Shown here: piece after piece, positions 27,153 through 35,062 of the stretch | How positions within the stretch are numbered: position 1 is the first letter of the stretch | Layout of the letters: every line of letters begins with the position of its first letter | DNA from: Saccharothrix sp. ST-888 | GTDB taxonomy: Bacteria; Actinomycetota; Actinomycetes; Streptomycetales; Streptomycetaceae | Direction of reading: 5' to 3' | Assembly: GCF_000955975.1 (NCBI RefSeq) | Contig: NZ_JYJF01000014.1 | Location: 21,148-85,147 of the forward strand | Length of the DNA: 64,000 nucleotides | The notes under the pieces: model-generated | Seen by the model: the letters and a program-made list of their open reading frames with translations, nothing else | What the model was told of the DNA's origin: nothing | Databases searched by the model: none | Program-made: the position numbers and the translations under genes

Positions 27153-27917
27153 ATGAGCGGTGTCGTGGAGCACACGACTCCGGCGTCGGCTGCGGCCGGC
27201 AAGCCGGGTGCAGCGAACCGGCGGAGTCTGGGATCGCTGCTGCACGGCCTGGTCATCGGCCTCGGCTTCGCCGCGATGGCCGGCGGATTCGTGGTGCTCG
27301 CGCTCAACTACCGTCCGTACAAGGTCCCGACGGACTCGATGTCCCCGACGGTGCAGTCGGGGGACACCGTGCTCGCCCGCACGGTGAAGGGTGGCGCTGT
27401 GGGCCGGGGGGACATCGTGGTCTTCCGGGACTCGCAGTGGGGTGGCCTGACGATGGTCAAACGGGTGGTGGCGGTCGGCGGTGACACCGTGGCGTGCTGT
27501 GACTCCAAGCAGCACCTGCTGGTGAACGGCAAGCCGGTCGATGAACCGTACGTGGCGTTGCCGATGATGCCCGGTGCGGACTTCAGGACGACCGTCCCGG
27601 CCGGTCGCCTCTTCCTGCTCGGGGACTACAGGGCGAACTCCCTGGACTCGCGAGCGCACCTCGACGTCGCGAGCGGTACCGTTCCCGCCTCCGACGTGAC
27701 CGCTCGGGTCGAGGCCACGGTCTGGCCGTACGGTCGGTTCGGTGTCACCAAGCGTACGGTTGCGTTCGACGGGCTCGGTGCGCCGCTGGAGGCAGAGCCG
27801 GGGCCGGTGGCGCCGGCGATGTACGCGATGGCCGGCGGTGCCGGGGTGGTCGTGCTCGCCTCGGCCCTCGGCGGGGTGGTCTCGCTCGGCCGAAAACTGA
27901 GGCGCCGCAGCGCCTGA
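27153..27917 (+). CDS. sipZ: Type I signal peptidase 4 (SipZ position)
   Basis: 254 residues, the shortest of the four. The N-terminal tail is only about 30 residues. The membrane segment GLVIGLGFAAMAGGFVVLAL precedes VPTDSMSPTVQSGD with Ser62, TMVKRVVAVGGDTV with the catalytic lysine and RLFLLGDYRANSLDSR. A C-terminal membrane segment (MAGGAGVVVLASALGGVVSL) and basic tail end the protein. The active-site context differs from the other three (D-S-M instead of G-S-M or E-S-M), suggesting different substrate preference. It is apparently transcribed separately with the following Nudix and DUF2469 genes, like the sipZ operon of S. lividans. Confidence 0.92.
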   Translation: MSGVVEHTTPASAAAGKPGAANRRSLGSLLHGLVIGLGFAAMAGGFVVLALNYRPYKVPTDSMSPTVQSGDTVLARTVKGGAVGRGDIVVFRDSQWGGLTMVKRVVAVGGDTVACCDSKQHLLVNGKPVDEPYVALPMMPGADFRTTVPAGRLFLLGDYRANSLDSRAHLDVASGTVPASDVTARVEATVWPYGRFGVTKRTVAFDGLGAPLEAEPGPVAPAMYAMAGGAGVVVLASALGGVVSLGRKLRRRSA

Positions 27918-28086
27918 TCCTCGCGGTGGGCCGGCATCGGCCGGATGGCTGCGGAGACCGACGTGCTCCGCGGTGTGGTCCCCCGGGCACCCATGGAGAC
28001 CCGTCGGGTGGGTCAGGGGCCTCCTGCGACTCCCGTGACTCCTGGGGCCGGCGGGATGGCTTTCGCGACAGGTGGAGGTGACGGGC

Positions 28087-28710
28087 ATGGCCGAGCGGCG
28101 ACGCGCGGCGCGGGTCCTGCTCCTGGACGGAGCCGGGCGGATTCTGCTCTTTCGCGGCATGGACCCAGCAGTCCCTGGCGTGACCTGGTGGATCACGCCC
28201 GGCGGCGGGCTGGAGCCGGGTGAGGAGTCGCGCGACGCAGCGTTGCGCGAGCTGGCGGAGGAGACCGGGCTGACGGACATCGAGCTGGGGCCGGTGGTGG
28301 CGTACGACACGGTTGTCTACTCCTTCCAAGGGCAGCATTACGAACAGGACCAGTCGTTCCACCTCGCCCGCCTCCGGTACGACGGACGGAGGAACGGGGG
28401 AGACGGTGGGCCGGGGATCGGAGGGGACAGCCGGCCAGGGAGCGAGACGGGGGTCGGCTCGGCGAATCCGGGTGCCGGGCCGCTGACGGCAACCCGCGAG
28501 GCGGAGGAACACGCGCAGCTGCTGAGCGCCCGCTGGTGGACTGTGCCGGAGTTGCGGGCCACTGAGGAGACGGTCTACCCCGCTGCGCTGGCGGACTTGG
28601 TCGACCGTTTGCGGAGGGACGGCCCGCCAGTCCTGCCGGTAAGGCTCTCCGAGCGGGTGCGGTGGTCCACAATGGGGTGGACCAGACGAGTTGAGGGGAC
28701 GCCTGAATGA
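28087..28710 (+). CDS. Nudix hydrolase
   Basis: 207 residues. The Nudix box is complete: GGGLEPGEESRDAALRELAEETG with the REL-EE metal-binding core near residue 52. The protein begins MAERRRAARVLLLDGAGRILLF and ends with an Arg-rich segment. A Gly-rich loop of about 40 residues (around residues 100-140) interrupts the fold. It hydrolyses a nucleoside diphosphate derivative; the substrate cannot be predicted. The ATG at 28087 has GGAGGT 6 bases upstream. The stop overlaps the start of the DUF2469 gene (ATGA). Third-gene position after sipZ is conserved in streptomycetes. Confidence 0.9.
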   Translation: MAERRRAARVLLLDGAGRILLFRGMDPAVPGVTWWITPGGGLEPGEESRDAALRELAEETGLTDIELGPVVAYDTVVYSFQGQHYEQDQSFHLARLRYDGRRNGGDGGPGIGGDSRPGSETGVGSANPGAGPLTATREAEEHAQLLSARWWTVPELRATEETVYPAALADLVDRLRRDGPPVLPVRLSERVRWSTMGWTRRVEGTPE

Positions 28711-29033
28711 GTGCCGAGGATCTCGAGAAGTACGAGACCGAGATGGAGCTCAAGCTCTACCGGGAGTACCGGGACGTCGTCGGCCTGTTCAAGTACGTGA
28801 TCGAAACCGAACGACGTTTCTACCTGACGAACGACTACGAGTTGCAGGTGCACTCGGTCCAGGGCGAGGTGTTCTTCGAGGTGTCGATGGCGGATGCCTG
28901 GGTCTGGGACATGTACCGGCCGGCCCGGTTCGTCCGCAAGGTGAGAGTGCTGACCTTCAAGGACGTCAATATCGAGGAGCTGGCGAAGAGCGACCTGGAG
29001 CTGCCCTCCGACGATGCGGCGTTTGGCAGCTGA
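28707..29033 (+). CDS. DUF2469 family protein
   Basis: 108 residues, the exact length of this very conserved actinobacterial family. It begins MSAEDLEKYETEMELKLYRE and contains RRFYLTNDYELQVHS and WVWDMYRPARFVRKVRV. No catalytic motif is apparent and the function is unknown. Its start overlaps the Nudix gene stop by 4 bases, so it is probably the last gene of the sipZ transcript. Confidence 0.95.
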   Translation: MSAEDLEKYETEMELKLYREYRDVVGLFKYVIETERRFYLTNDYELQVHSVQGEVFFEVSMADAWVWDMYRPARFVRKVRVLTFKDVNIEELAKSDLELPSDDAAFGS

Positions 29034-29099
29034 CCTTGGTCCGAGGTTCGGATCGATGTCCAGCGTTCTGGTCGATATTCACTCCTGTGAGTGACGCGG

Positions 29100-29128
29100 G
29101 TTATCCACAGGCCCGAGTTATCCACAGG
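29100..29128 (+). promoter_or_regulatory. Pair of DnaA-box-like sites upstream of yraN-comM-dprA
   Basis: GTTATCCACAGG occurs twice, at 29100-29111 and 29117-29128, a 17-base period. Each copy contains TTATCCACA, a perfect DnaA box. The pair lies 66 bases before yraN. A related inverted element is at 36047-36074. Confidence 0.7.
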
Positions 29129-29193
29129 AATTGAGAACCCCCTGGCCTGATTGCAGGAGGAACGGCAACCTCCCCGACACGGAGGTGATAGCC

Positions 29194-29673
29194 GTGCAGA
29201 GTTCCAACAACGGTCTCGGCCGTTACGGCGAAGAGGTGGCCGCGCGGTGGCTCACCGCAGGCGGCCTGAGAATCCTGGAGCGCAACTGGCGTTGCGCGGA
29301 GGGTGAGCTCGACATCGTCGCCCTGGATGGCGACACGCTCGCGGTCTGCGAGGTCAAAACCCGGTCCGAGCACGGGTTCCAGCAGCCGAGTGAAGGCATC
29401 GACCGGACCAAGGCCGAGCGCCTGCGGCACCTGGCTGAGCGCTGGCTCGGCGAACGCTGGCCGACCCATTTCGACGGCCTCGCCCGGTCCGTCGCGGTAG
29501 CCGGAGCGGATTCTGGAGCGCGCCCTGGCGCCGATCGTGAGGCGAAGACACCAGCGGTACCGCAGGCCCGACCGGTTCCCCTGCCGCCCGGTGGGGTCCG
29601 GATCGACCTGATCGCGGTGGTCAACCGGGTCAAGGGCGCCGCCCAGGTCGAGCACTACCGAGGGGCGGTGTGA
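29194..29673 (+). CDS. yraN: YraN family (UPF0102) putative endonuclease
   Basis: 159 residues with the PD-(D/E)XK-like core: GRYGEEVAARWL, then RNWRCAEGELDIVALDGDTLAVCEVKTR, where Glu, Asp and the E-x-K triad are all present. After FDGLARSVAVAG an insertion of about 35 residues, Ala/Pro-rich, precedes the last conserved strand RIDLIAVV. The GTG at 29194 is fixed by GGAGGTGA 5 bases upstream. The stop is 1 base before comM, so yraN-comM-dprA form one operon. Some family members act in nucleic-acid metabolism or natural transformation. Confidence 0.9.
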   Translation: MQSSNNGLGRYGEEVAARWLTAGGLRILERNWRCAEGELDIVALDGDTLAVCEVKTRSEHGFQQPSEGIDRTKAERLRHLAERWLGERWPTHFDGLARSVAVAGADSGARPGADREAKTPAVPQARPVPLPPGGVRIDLIAVVNRVKGAAQVEHYRGAV

Positions 29674-29674
29674 G

Positions 29675-31342
29675 ATGGCCTTCGCCCGTACCTGCTCTGT
29701 CGCGCTGGTCGGCGTGGACGGTGTAGTGGTCGAAGTGCAGGCCGACCTCGAACCCGGCCTCGCGGCCTTCGCCCTGGTCGGTCTGCCGGACAAAGCCCTC
29801 ACCGAGGCGCGGGATCGCGTCCGCGCCGCAGTGGTCAACAGCGGAGAGAGCTGGCCGCAGCGGAAGTTGACGGTGGGCCTCAGCCCGGCCTCCGTGCCGA
29901 AGAGCGGCAGCGGCTTCGATCTTGCTGTCGCCTGCGCGGTCCTGGCTGCAGCCGAGCGGTTGGAGCCGGCCTCCATCGCCGATCTGCTGATCATCGGCGA
30001 GCTGGGCCTGGACGGACGGGTCCGTCCGGTCCGAGGGGTACTCCCGTCCGTCCTCGCCGCGGCGGATGCGGGGTACAAACAGGTCGTCGTCGCAGAACCG
30101 ACAGCCGCCGAGGCTGCCCTCGTCCCCGGGGTCTCCGTGCTCGGCGTCCGCAGCCTGCGCCAACTGATCGCCGTGCTCACTCAAGCGCCGGTCCCCGACG
30201 AGGAGCCGGACCACCTGTTCGGGCGCCGCGATCCGTCGCTGTCGGGGCTGATGGTCCCCGGCGTCGGGATCCGTGGGCACCTGCGGGAGGACGCTGCCCG
30301 GCTGGACCTCGCGGATGTCACGGGGCAGTACGAAGCCCGCCGTGCCTTGGAGATCGCCGCCGCAGGCGGTCACCACCTCTATCTCAAGGGCCCGCCGGGA
30401 GCCGGGAAGACCATGCTCGCCGAGCGACTGCCCAGCCTGCTTCCGCCGCTCAGCCAGGCCGAGGCGCTGGAGGTGACGGCGGTCCACTCGGTCGCCGGGT
30501 TGCTGCCGCCCGATCGGCCGCTGATCGACACCCCGCCGTATTACGCGCCGCACCACTCGACCACCATGCCCGCCATCGTCGGGGGCGGCAGCGGCCTGCC
30601 GAGACCAGGTGCGGTCTCACTGGCTCACCGGGGCGTCCTCTTCCTGGACGAAGCCCCCGAGTTCCCGGTCCGTGTGCTCGACGCCCTGCGGCAGCCGCTC
30701 GAATCAGGCGAGGTCACCATCGCCCGAGCCGCCGGATCGCTGCGGCTGCCGGCCAGATTCCAGCTGTGCCTGGCCGCGAACCCCTGTCCCTGTGGCCGGT
30801 ACTCCAGGCGGGGCGAGGGCTGCGAATGCACCCCGGCAATGGTCCACCGCTACCAGGCCAGGCTCTCCGGTCCACTGCTGGACCGTGTGGACCTCCAGGT
30901 CCAAGTCGCCCCGGTGACAAGGGTGGAGTTGATGGAGCGCGCCGGGGCGGTGGAGAACACCGCCACGGTCGCCGCCCGGGTACTGATGGCGCGTGGGCGC
31001 GCTGCTGCCAGGCTCGGCGATACCCCCTGGCGCACCAACGCCGAGGTGCCGGGCCACTTCCTGCGTACACGGTGGCAGCTCGCGCCGGGAGCTCTGACCG
31101 ATGCCGAGCAGGAACTGGAACGCGGAATCCTCACCGCCCGGGGGTTGGACCGAGTCCTGCGGGTCGCCTGGACGATCGCCGACCTGGTCGGCCGGGACCG
31201 CCCCACCAGGCTTGACGTCCGTACAGCCCTGGTTCTCCGGACCGGTGTCGAGCGCGGGCTCCCCGCCGTCGCCCCGCGGCCGCTCCCACATCGGGATCCC
31301 GACTATCAGGATCCCGATGTGGGAGCGGGCGGCGAAAGCTGA
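29675..31342 (+). CDS. comM: ComM/YifB family Mg-chelatase-like AAA+ ATPase
   Basis: 555 residues. The N-terminal ChlI-type domain begins MAFARTCSVALVGVDG and includes VGLPDKALTEARDRVRAAV. The AAA+ core has GPPGAGKTMLAERLP near residue 240 and Walker B LFLDEAPEF near 322. A four-Cys cluster, NPCPCGRY to GCECTP near 370, is typical of the family. In other bacteria ComM is a hexameric branch-migration helicase acting in recombination after DNA uptake. It starts 1 base after yraN. The 3' end contains a 20-bp perfect palindrome in coding sequence. Confidence 0.94.
   Translation: MAFARTCSVALVGVDGVVVEVQADLEPGLAAFALVGLPDKALTEARDRVRAAVVNSGESWPQRKLTVGLSPASVPKSGSGFDLAVACAVLAAAERLEPASIADLLIIGELGLDGRVRPVRGVLPSVLAAADAGYKQVVVAEPTAAEAALVPGVSVLGVRSLRQLIAVLTQAPVPDEEPDHLFGRRDPSLSGLMVPGVGIRGHLREDAARLDLADVTGQYEARRALEIAAAGGHHLYLKGPPGAGKTMLAERLPSLLPPLSQAEALEVTAVHSVAGLLPPDRPLIDTPPYYAPHHSTTMPAIVGGGSGLPRPGAVSLAHRGVLFLDEAPEFPVRVLDALRQPLESGEVTIARAAGSLRLPARFQLCLAANPCPCGRYSRRGEGCECTPAMVHRYQARLSGPLLDRVDLQVQVAPVTRVELMERAGAVENTATVAARVLMARGRAAARLGDTPWRTNAEVPGHFLRTRWQLAPGALTDAEQELERGILTARGLDRVLRVAWTIADLVGRDRPTRLDVRTALVLRTGVERGLPAVAPRPLPHRDPDYQDPDVGAGGES
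31280..31328 (+). repeat. 20-bp perfect palindrome at the 3' end of comM
   Basis: Arms at 31280-31299 (CCGCTCCCACATCGGGATCC) and 31309-31328 are exact complements around a 9-base loop. It ends 12 bases before the end of comM and about 90 bases before dprA. It may be a transcription attenuator or an RNA-processing site within the operon. Confidence 0.85.
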
Positions 31343-31415
31343 CCAGCGCTCAGCCAGCCCGTGCAGAAAGCCCTTGATCTGCCGTCCCTTTTCTGCCGTC
31401 CCTATGGAGGCGCAG

Positions 31416-32756
31416 GTGAACCGCACCCGGACCACCCCCAACCACTCGAAGCCCGGCCACTCCACGCCCACCCGCACGGCTCCGCCCACCCGACCTTCTG
31501 GAGCATCGGGTACTGCGCCGCCGGGGCAACCCCCGCTGGTCCAGCCACCGTCAGCCCCGTCGCCGCCGGTTCGACCTCTGCCCGGCCGCCCGGGACCAGG
31601 GCACTCGGGACCAGGGCACCCCGAGCCGGAGCGGCTTGCCAGAGCAGCCCTCGCGCGCCTTACCGAGCCTGGCGACGCGGTGGTCGGTCGATGGCTCTCC
31701 AAGGTCAGCGCACCCACCCTCATCGAGGCCATCCGCGCGCGTACGGTGCCCGGCTACCTCGACCTGGACGCCACCAGGCTCGACGGCTACCGCGCCAGGC
31801 TCCCGTTCCTCAACCCCGAGGCGGACTTGGCGCGGGTGCAGAGCGTCGGTGGGCGGTTCATCATTCCGGGCGACATGGAGTGGCCCTCCCAACTCGACGA
31901 CCTGGGCGACAGCAGGCCGGTCGGTCTCTGGATCAGGGGTACCGGCTCACTCCGTCTCCTCGCGCTGCGCTCCGTCGCCATCGTCGGAGCCCGGGCCTGC
32001 ACCGCCTATGGCGCGCACGTCGCCGGGGAGATCTCGGCTCAACTGGCCGAGCGCGGCTGGGTGGTTGTCTCGGGTGCGGCGTACGGGATCGACGCCGCCG
32101 CCCACCGAGGCGCGCTCGCTGTCGGCGGTGTCACCATCGGAGTCCTCGCCTGCGGAGTGGACGAGACCTATCCGTCGGGAAACTTCGAGCTCATCTCGCG
32201 GATCGCCGAACAAGGTCTGCTGCTCAGCGAATTGGCGCCGGGTGAGCACCCCAACAGGTTCCGGTTCGTGCTTCGGAACCGCGTGATAGCGGCGCTGACA
32301 CGAGGGACGGTGGTGGTCGAAGCAGCCCTCCGTAGCGGGGCTTTGAGCACTGCGCGCCGCGCCAGGGACCTCAACCGCCACACCATGGGGGTGGCCGGTC
32401 CGGTGACGTCGGAGCTCTCCGCCGGGGTGCACGCCCTGATCCGTAGCGGTGGCGCGACCCTGGTCACCGATGCCGCCGAGATCGGTGAGTTGATCGGCGC
32501 CATCGGGGACGACCTGGCGCCGCACCCATCCGGCCCGATCCTGCCCCGGGATCACCTGGAGCCCGCAATCGCGCGGGTGCTGGAAGCGGTACCGGCGACC
32601 GCCGAAGGTGCACCCGTCGAACGCCTGGCCCGCGCAGCGGGGTTGCCGGTCGAGGAAACCCTGCAGAAACTCTACGAGTTGGGCTCGCTCGGCTTCGTGG
32701 AGCGGTTCGGGGCACATTGGAGGCTGGCCAAGGGCGCCCGATCCGTCCCGCGCTGA
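31416..32756 (+). CDS. dprA: DNA-processing protein DprA
   Basis: 446 residues. The first 75 are a Pro/Ser/Thr-rich extension not found in the core family. A helical region then leads into the Rossmann-like DprA domain: SVAIVGARACTAYGAHVAGEIS near residue 188, then VSGAAYGIDAAAHRGAL, GVLACGVDETYPSGN and FVLRNRVIAALTRGTVVVEA. A winged-helix domain occupies the C terminus. DprA loads RecA onto incoming single-stranded DNA in transformable bacteria. Its role in streptomycetes is unclear. The GTG at 31416 has GGAGG 5 bases upstream. An in-frame ATG at 31404 would overlap that ribosome site. Confidence 0.93.
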   Translation: MNRTRTTPNHSKPGHSTPTRTAPPTRPSGASGTAPPGQPPLVQPPSAPSPPVRPLPGRPGPGHSGPGHPEPERLARAALARLTEPGDAVVGRWLSKVSAPTLIEAIRARTVPGYLDLDATRLDGYRARLPFLNPEADLARVQSVGGRFIIPGDMEWPSQLDDLGDSRPVGLWIRGTGSLRLLALRSVAIVGARACTAYGAHVAGEISAQLAERGWVVVSGAAYGIDAAAHRGALAVGGVTIGVLACGVDETYPSGNFELISRIAEQGLLLSELAPGEHPNRFRFVLRNRVIAALTRGTVVVEAALRSGALSTARRARDLNRHTMGVAGPVTSELSAGVHALIRSGGATLVTDAAEIGELIGAIGDDLAPHPSGPILPRDHLEPAIARVLEAVPATAEGAPVERLARAAGLPVEETLQKLYELGSLGFVERFGAHWRLAKGARSVPR

Positions 32757-33066
32757 GATGCCGGACTCCCCGGCGGATGGGCGCGCTTCCCCGACCGCGC
32801 GCCGGTCCGTACGCCTCGCTACCGGCTCGCACGCCGGTGGATCGCGCTTGGCGGATCAGGTGTCGGCCTACCGGCCTGACCACGGTGAATCGCATCTGGA
32901 GGTGGTGAACCGGCTGCCGTGGTGACGAGAACGGAACGGCGCACCGGGATCGCCACCGTTTCGAGGGACGACCGAGTGGCGGTAGCACAACGCAGCGAGT
33001 CGGTCACGCTACGCTCGCAGTGCCTCCTATCAGCACATGACTCGGCAGAACGGCGCAGACCAACGC
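32757..33066. other. 310-base gap between dprA and whiG
   Basis: No gene is supported. A possible -35 TTCGAG (32959) and -10-like TACGCT (33011-33016) occur, but none is strong. In S. coelicolor, by its gene numbering, about sixteen genes lie between dprA and whiG. Here the two are adjacent. Confidence 0.4.
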
Positions 33067-34233
33067 ATGCCCACACACATTCCCGGACATCGGGTAGTCG
33101 GTGGCCTCCGGTCCTCGGGAGGGCCAGGGGCCGAGGCACGCCCCAACGCTGATCACCAGCCGAAGACGCCAGGGGTGATGGGGCTGACCCGGCAGGCCGG
33201 GCGGCCACCGTCCCCAGGCTCTAAGGAGGAGACCTCACCCCCGGTCGGAGCCCGTCCGCCGGCTGCCCGGCGAGGCCCCGGGAGCGCGGTGCCTCCAGGT
33301 CCCGAGACCGCCGCGCCCCCCGGAACTGCCTCAGCTCCCGGAACTGCCGCAGTTCCCGTGCCCGGACCTGCCGCAGTGCCCACCCCGGCCCCGGTGCCGC
33401 TCCCCTCACCCGTGAAGTCCCGTACGCCCGCCATCCCCTCCGCAGCCGGGGCGGATGCGCGTGCCTCTGCCGAGCGCACCGCTCTGGAGTCGCTCTGGCG
33501 CTCGTACAAGGAGACCGGGGACACCCGGCTGCGCGAACAGCTGATCCTGCACTACTCACCGCTGGTCAAGTACGTGGCGGGGCGAGTCAGCGTCGGACTC
33601 CCCGCCAACGTGGAACAGGCGGACTTCGTCTCCTCGGGGATCTTCGGCCTGATCGACGCGATCGAGAAGTTCGACGTAGACCGGGCGATCAAGTTCGAGA
33701 CGTACGCCATCAGCCGGATCCGTGGCGCCATCATCGACGAGCTCCGGGCACTCGACTGGATCCCGCGGTCGATCCGGCAGAAGGCCAAGGCGGTGGAGCG
33801 GACGTACGCCACCCTGGAGGCCAGGCTGCGCCGCACTCCCCACGAGCCCGAGGTCGCCGCGGAGATGGGCATCGCGATCGAGGACCTGCATGCGATCTTC
33901 AGCCAGCTCTCGCTGGCGAACGTGGTGGCCCTGGACGAGTTGCTGCACCCGGTGGGGGAGAGCGGTGACCGGCTGAGCCTCATGGACACCCTTGAGGACA
34001 CCGGAGCCGACAACCCCGTCGAGATCGCCGAGGATCGGGAGCTACGCCGTCTGCTGGCCACAGCGGTCAACACCCTCCCCGAGCGGGAGAAGACGGTGGT
34101 GACGCTCTACTACTACGAGGGCCTCACCCTCGCCGAGATCGGCCAGGTGCTGGGTGTGACGGAGAGCAGGGTCAGCCAGATCCACACCAAGTCCGTGCTG
34201 CAACTCCGGGCCAAACTGACGGACATCCGCTGA
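33067..34233 (+). CDS. whiG: RNA polymerase sigma factor WhiG
   Basis: FliA-type sigma factor that starts sporulation of aerial hyphae. Region 2 contains SSGIFGLIDAIEKFDVDRA, KFETYAISRIRGAIIDE and LRALDWIPRS. Region 3 is RRTPHEPEVAAEMGI. Region 4 is LPEREKTVVTLYYYEGLTLAEIG and VTESRVSQIHTKSVLQLR. From ATG 33067 the protein is 388 residues, about 110 longer than S. coelicolor WhiG. The extra N-terminal part is Pro/Gly/Ala-rich. MPTHIPGHR at this start loosely resembles the usual MPQHTSGSDR, which supports it. ATG 33178 (351 residues) is the alternative. Neither has a good ribosome site. The sigma domain itself is certain. Confidence 0.93.
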   Translation: MPTHIPGHRVVGGLRSSGGPGAEARPNADHQPKTPGVMGLTRQAGRPPSPGSKEETSPPVGARPPAARRGPGSAVPPGPETAAPPGTASAPGTAAVPVPGPAAVPTPAPVPLPSPVKSRTPAIPSAAGADARASAERTALESLWRSYKETGDTRLREQLILHYSPLVKYVAGRVSVGLPANVEQADFVSSGIFGLIDAIEKFDVDRAIKFETYAISRIRGAIIDELRALDWIPRSIRQKAKAVERTYATLEARLRRTPHEPEVAAEMGIAIEDLHAIFSQLSLANVVALDELLHPVGESGDRLSLMDTLEDTGADNPVEIAEDRELRRLLATAVNTLPEREKTVVTLYYYEGLTLAEIGQVLGVTESRVSQIHTKSVLQLRAKLTDIR

Positions 34234-34325
34234 CCGTACGGTTCGGCGGGTGGGCCGACCTGCACGTCCGGACATCCGGCGACCGCCAGTTGCGTGGTGC
34301 TGTATCGAGCGGTCATCGGTCTCCG

Positions 34326-34331
34326 TACAGT
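34326..34331 (+). promoter_or_regulatory. Putative leaderless promoter of the TetR gene
   Basis: TACAGT ends 6 bases before the GTG start at 34338. No ribosome site is present in the gap, which suggests a leaderless transcript. Confidence 0.4.
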
Positions 34332-34337
34332 AGGAAC

Positions 34338-34985
34338 GTGCCGAAAATCCGAGCAGCCACAGTGGCCGAGCATCGTCAGCTGCAGCGTGCAGCCCTCCTC
34401 GACGCTGCCCGGTCTCTGCTCACCGAGGGCGGGATGGACGCCCTCACCTTCCCTGCTCTTGCTGCGCGGACCGGTCTGGCCCGCTCCTCCGTGTACGAGT
34501 ACTTCGGTTCGCGGGCCGCCGTGGTCGAGGAGCTCTGCGCCGTGGACTTCCCGCTCTGGGCGGCCGAGATCGAGGCAGGTATGGCTGCCTGTGAGAGACC
34601 GGCGGCCAGGGTCGAGGCCTATGTGCGCGGTCAGTTGGCGCTGGCCGGCGACCCGAGGCACCGCGCGGTCACGGCGATCTCGATGCTCGAACTGGACGAG
34701 GCGGCCCGGGAGCGCATCCGCGCTTCGCACGCCGAACTGGTCTCACTGGTCGTTCGGGCTCTTCGAGATCTCGGACATGCCCAGCCCCGGTTGGCGGCAG
34801 CACTGCTCCAAGGCGTGGTCGAGGCTGCCGTTCGGCAGGCCGAGCGCGCCCCGGCCGACGACGCCGATACCATCGCGGACGCCACGGTCGCGTTCGCTCT
34901 GCACGGCCTGGTCACCGAAGTGGCGACTGCGGCTGCGACTGCGATCGCAGTGGAGGCGGCGGCCCCTGCGGTCGAGACCGCCTGA
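34338..34985 (+). CDS. TetR-family transcriptional regulator
   Basis: 215 residues. The N-terminal DNA-binding domain is typical: QRAALLDAARSLLTEGGMDALTF, then LAARTGLARSSVYEYFGSRAAVVEEL with the recognition helix near residue 50. The ligand-binding part is helical with no recognisable signature. The last 25 residues are almost all Ala, Thr, Val and Glu. Ligand and targets are unknown. The GTG at 34338 is preceded by a close -10 sequence rather than a ribosome site. The gene is downstream of whiG and convergent with the M23 gene. The order whiG, TetR, M23, rpsB is conserved in streptomycetes as I recall it. Confidence 0.87.
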   Translation: MPKIRAATVAEHRQLQRAALLDAARSLLTEGGMDALTFPALAARTGLARSSVYEYFGSRAAVVEELCAVDFPLWAAEIEAGMAACERPAARVEAYVRGQLALAGDPRHRAVTAISMLELDEAARERIRASHAELVSLVVRALRDLGHAQPRLAAALLQGVVEAAVRQAERAPADDADTIADATVAFALHGLVTEVATAAATAIAVEAAAPAVETA

Positions 34986-35062
34986 GCTGTGACGCCCGCC
35001 GGGGCGCCGATGGCCGCCTGAGCTGCGACGGCTGGCGGTCGGAGTTGCCGCCGCCGGGGCGG

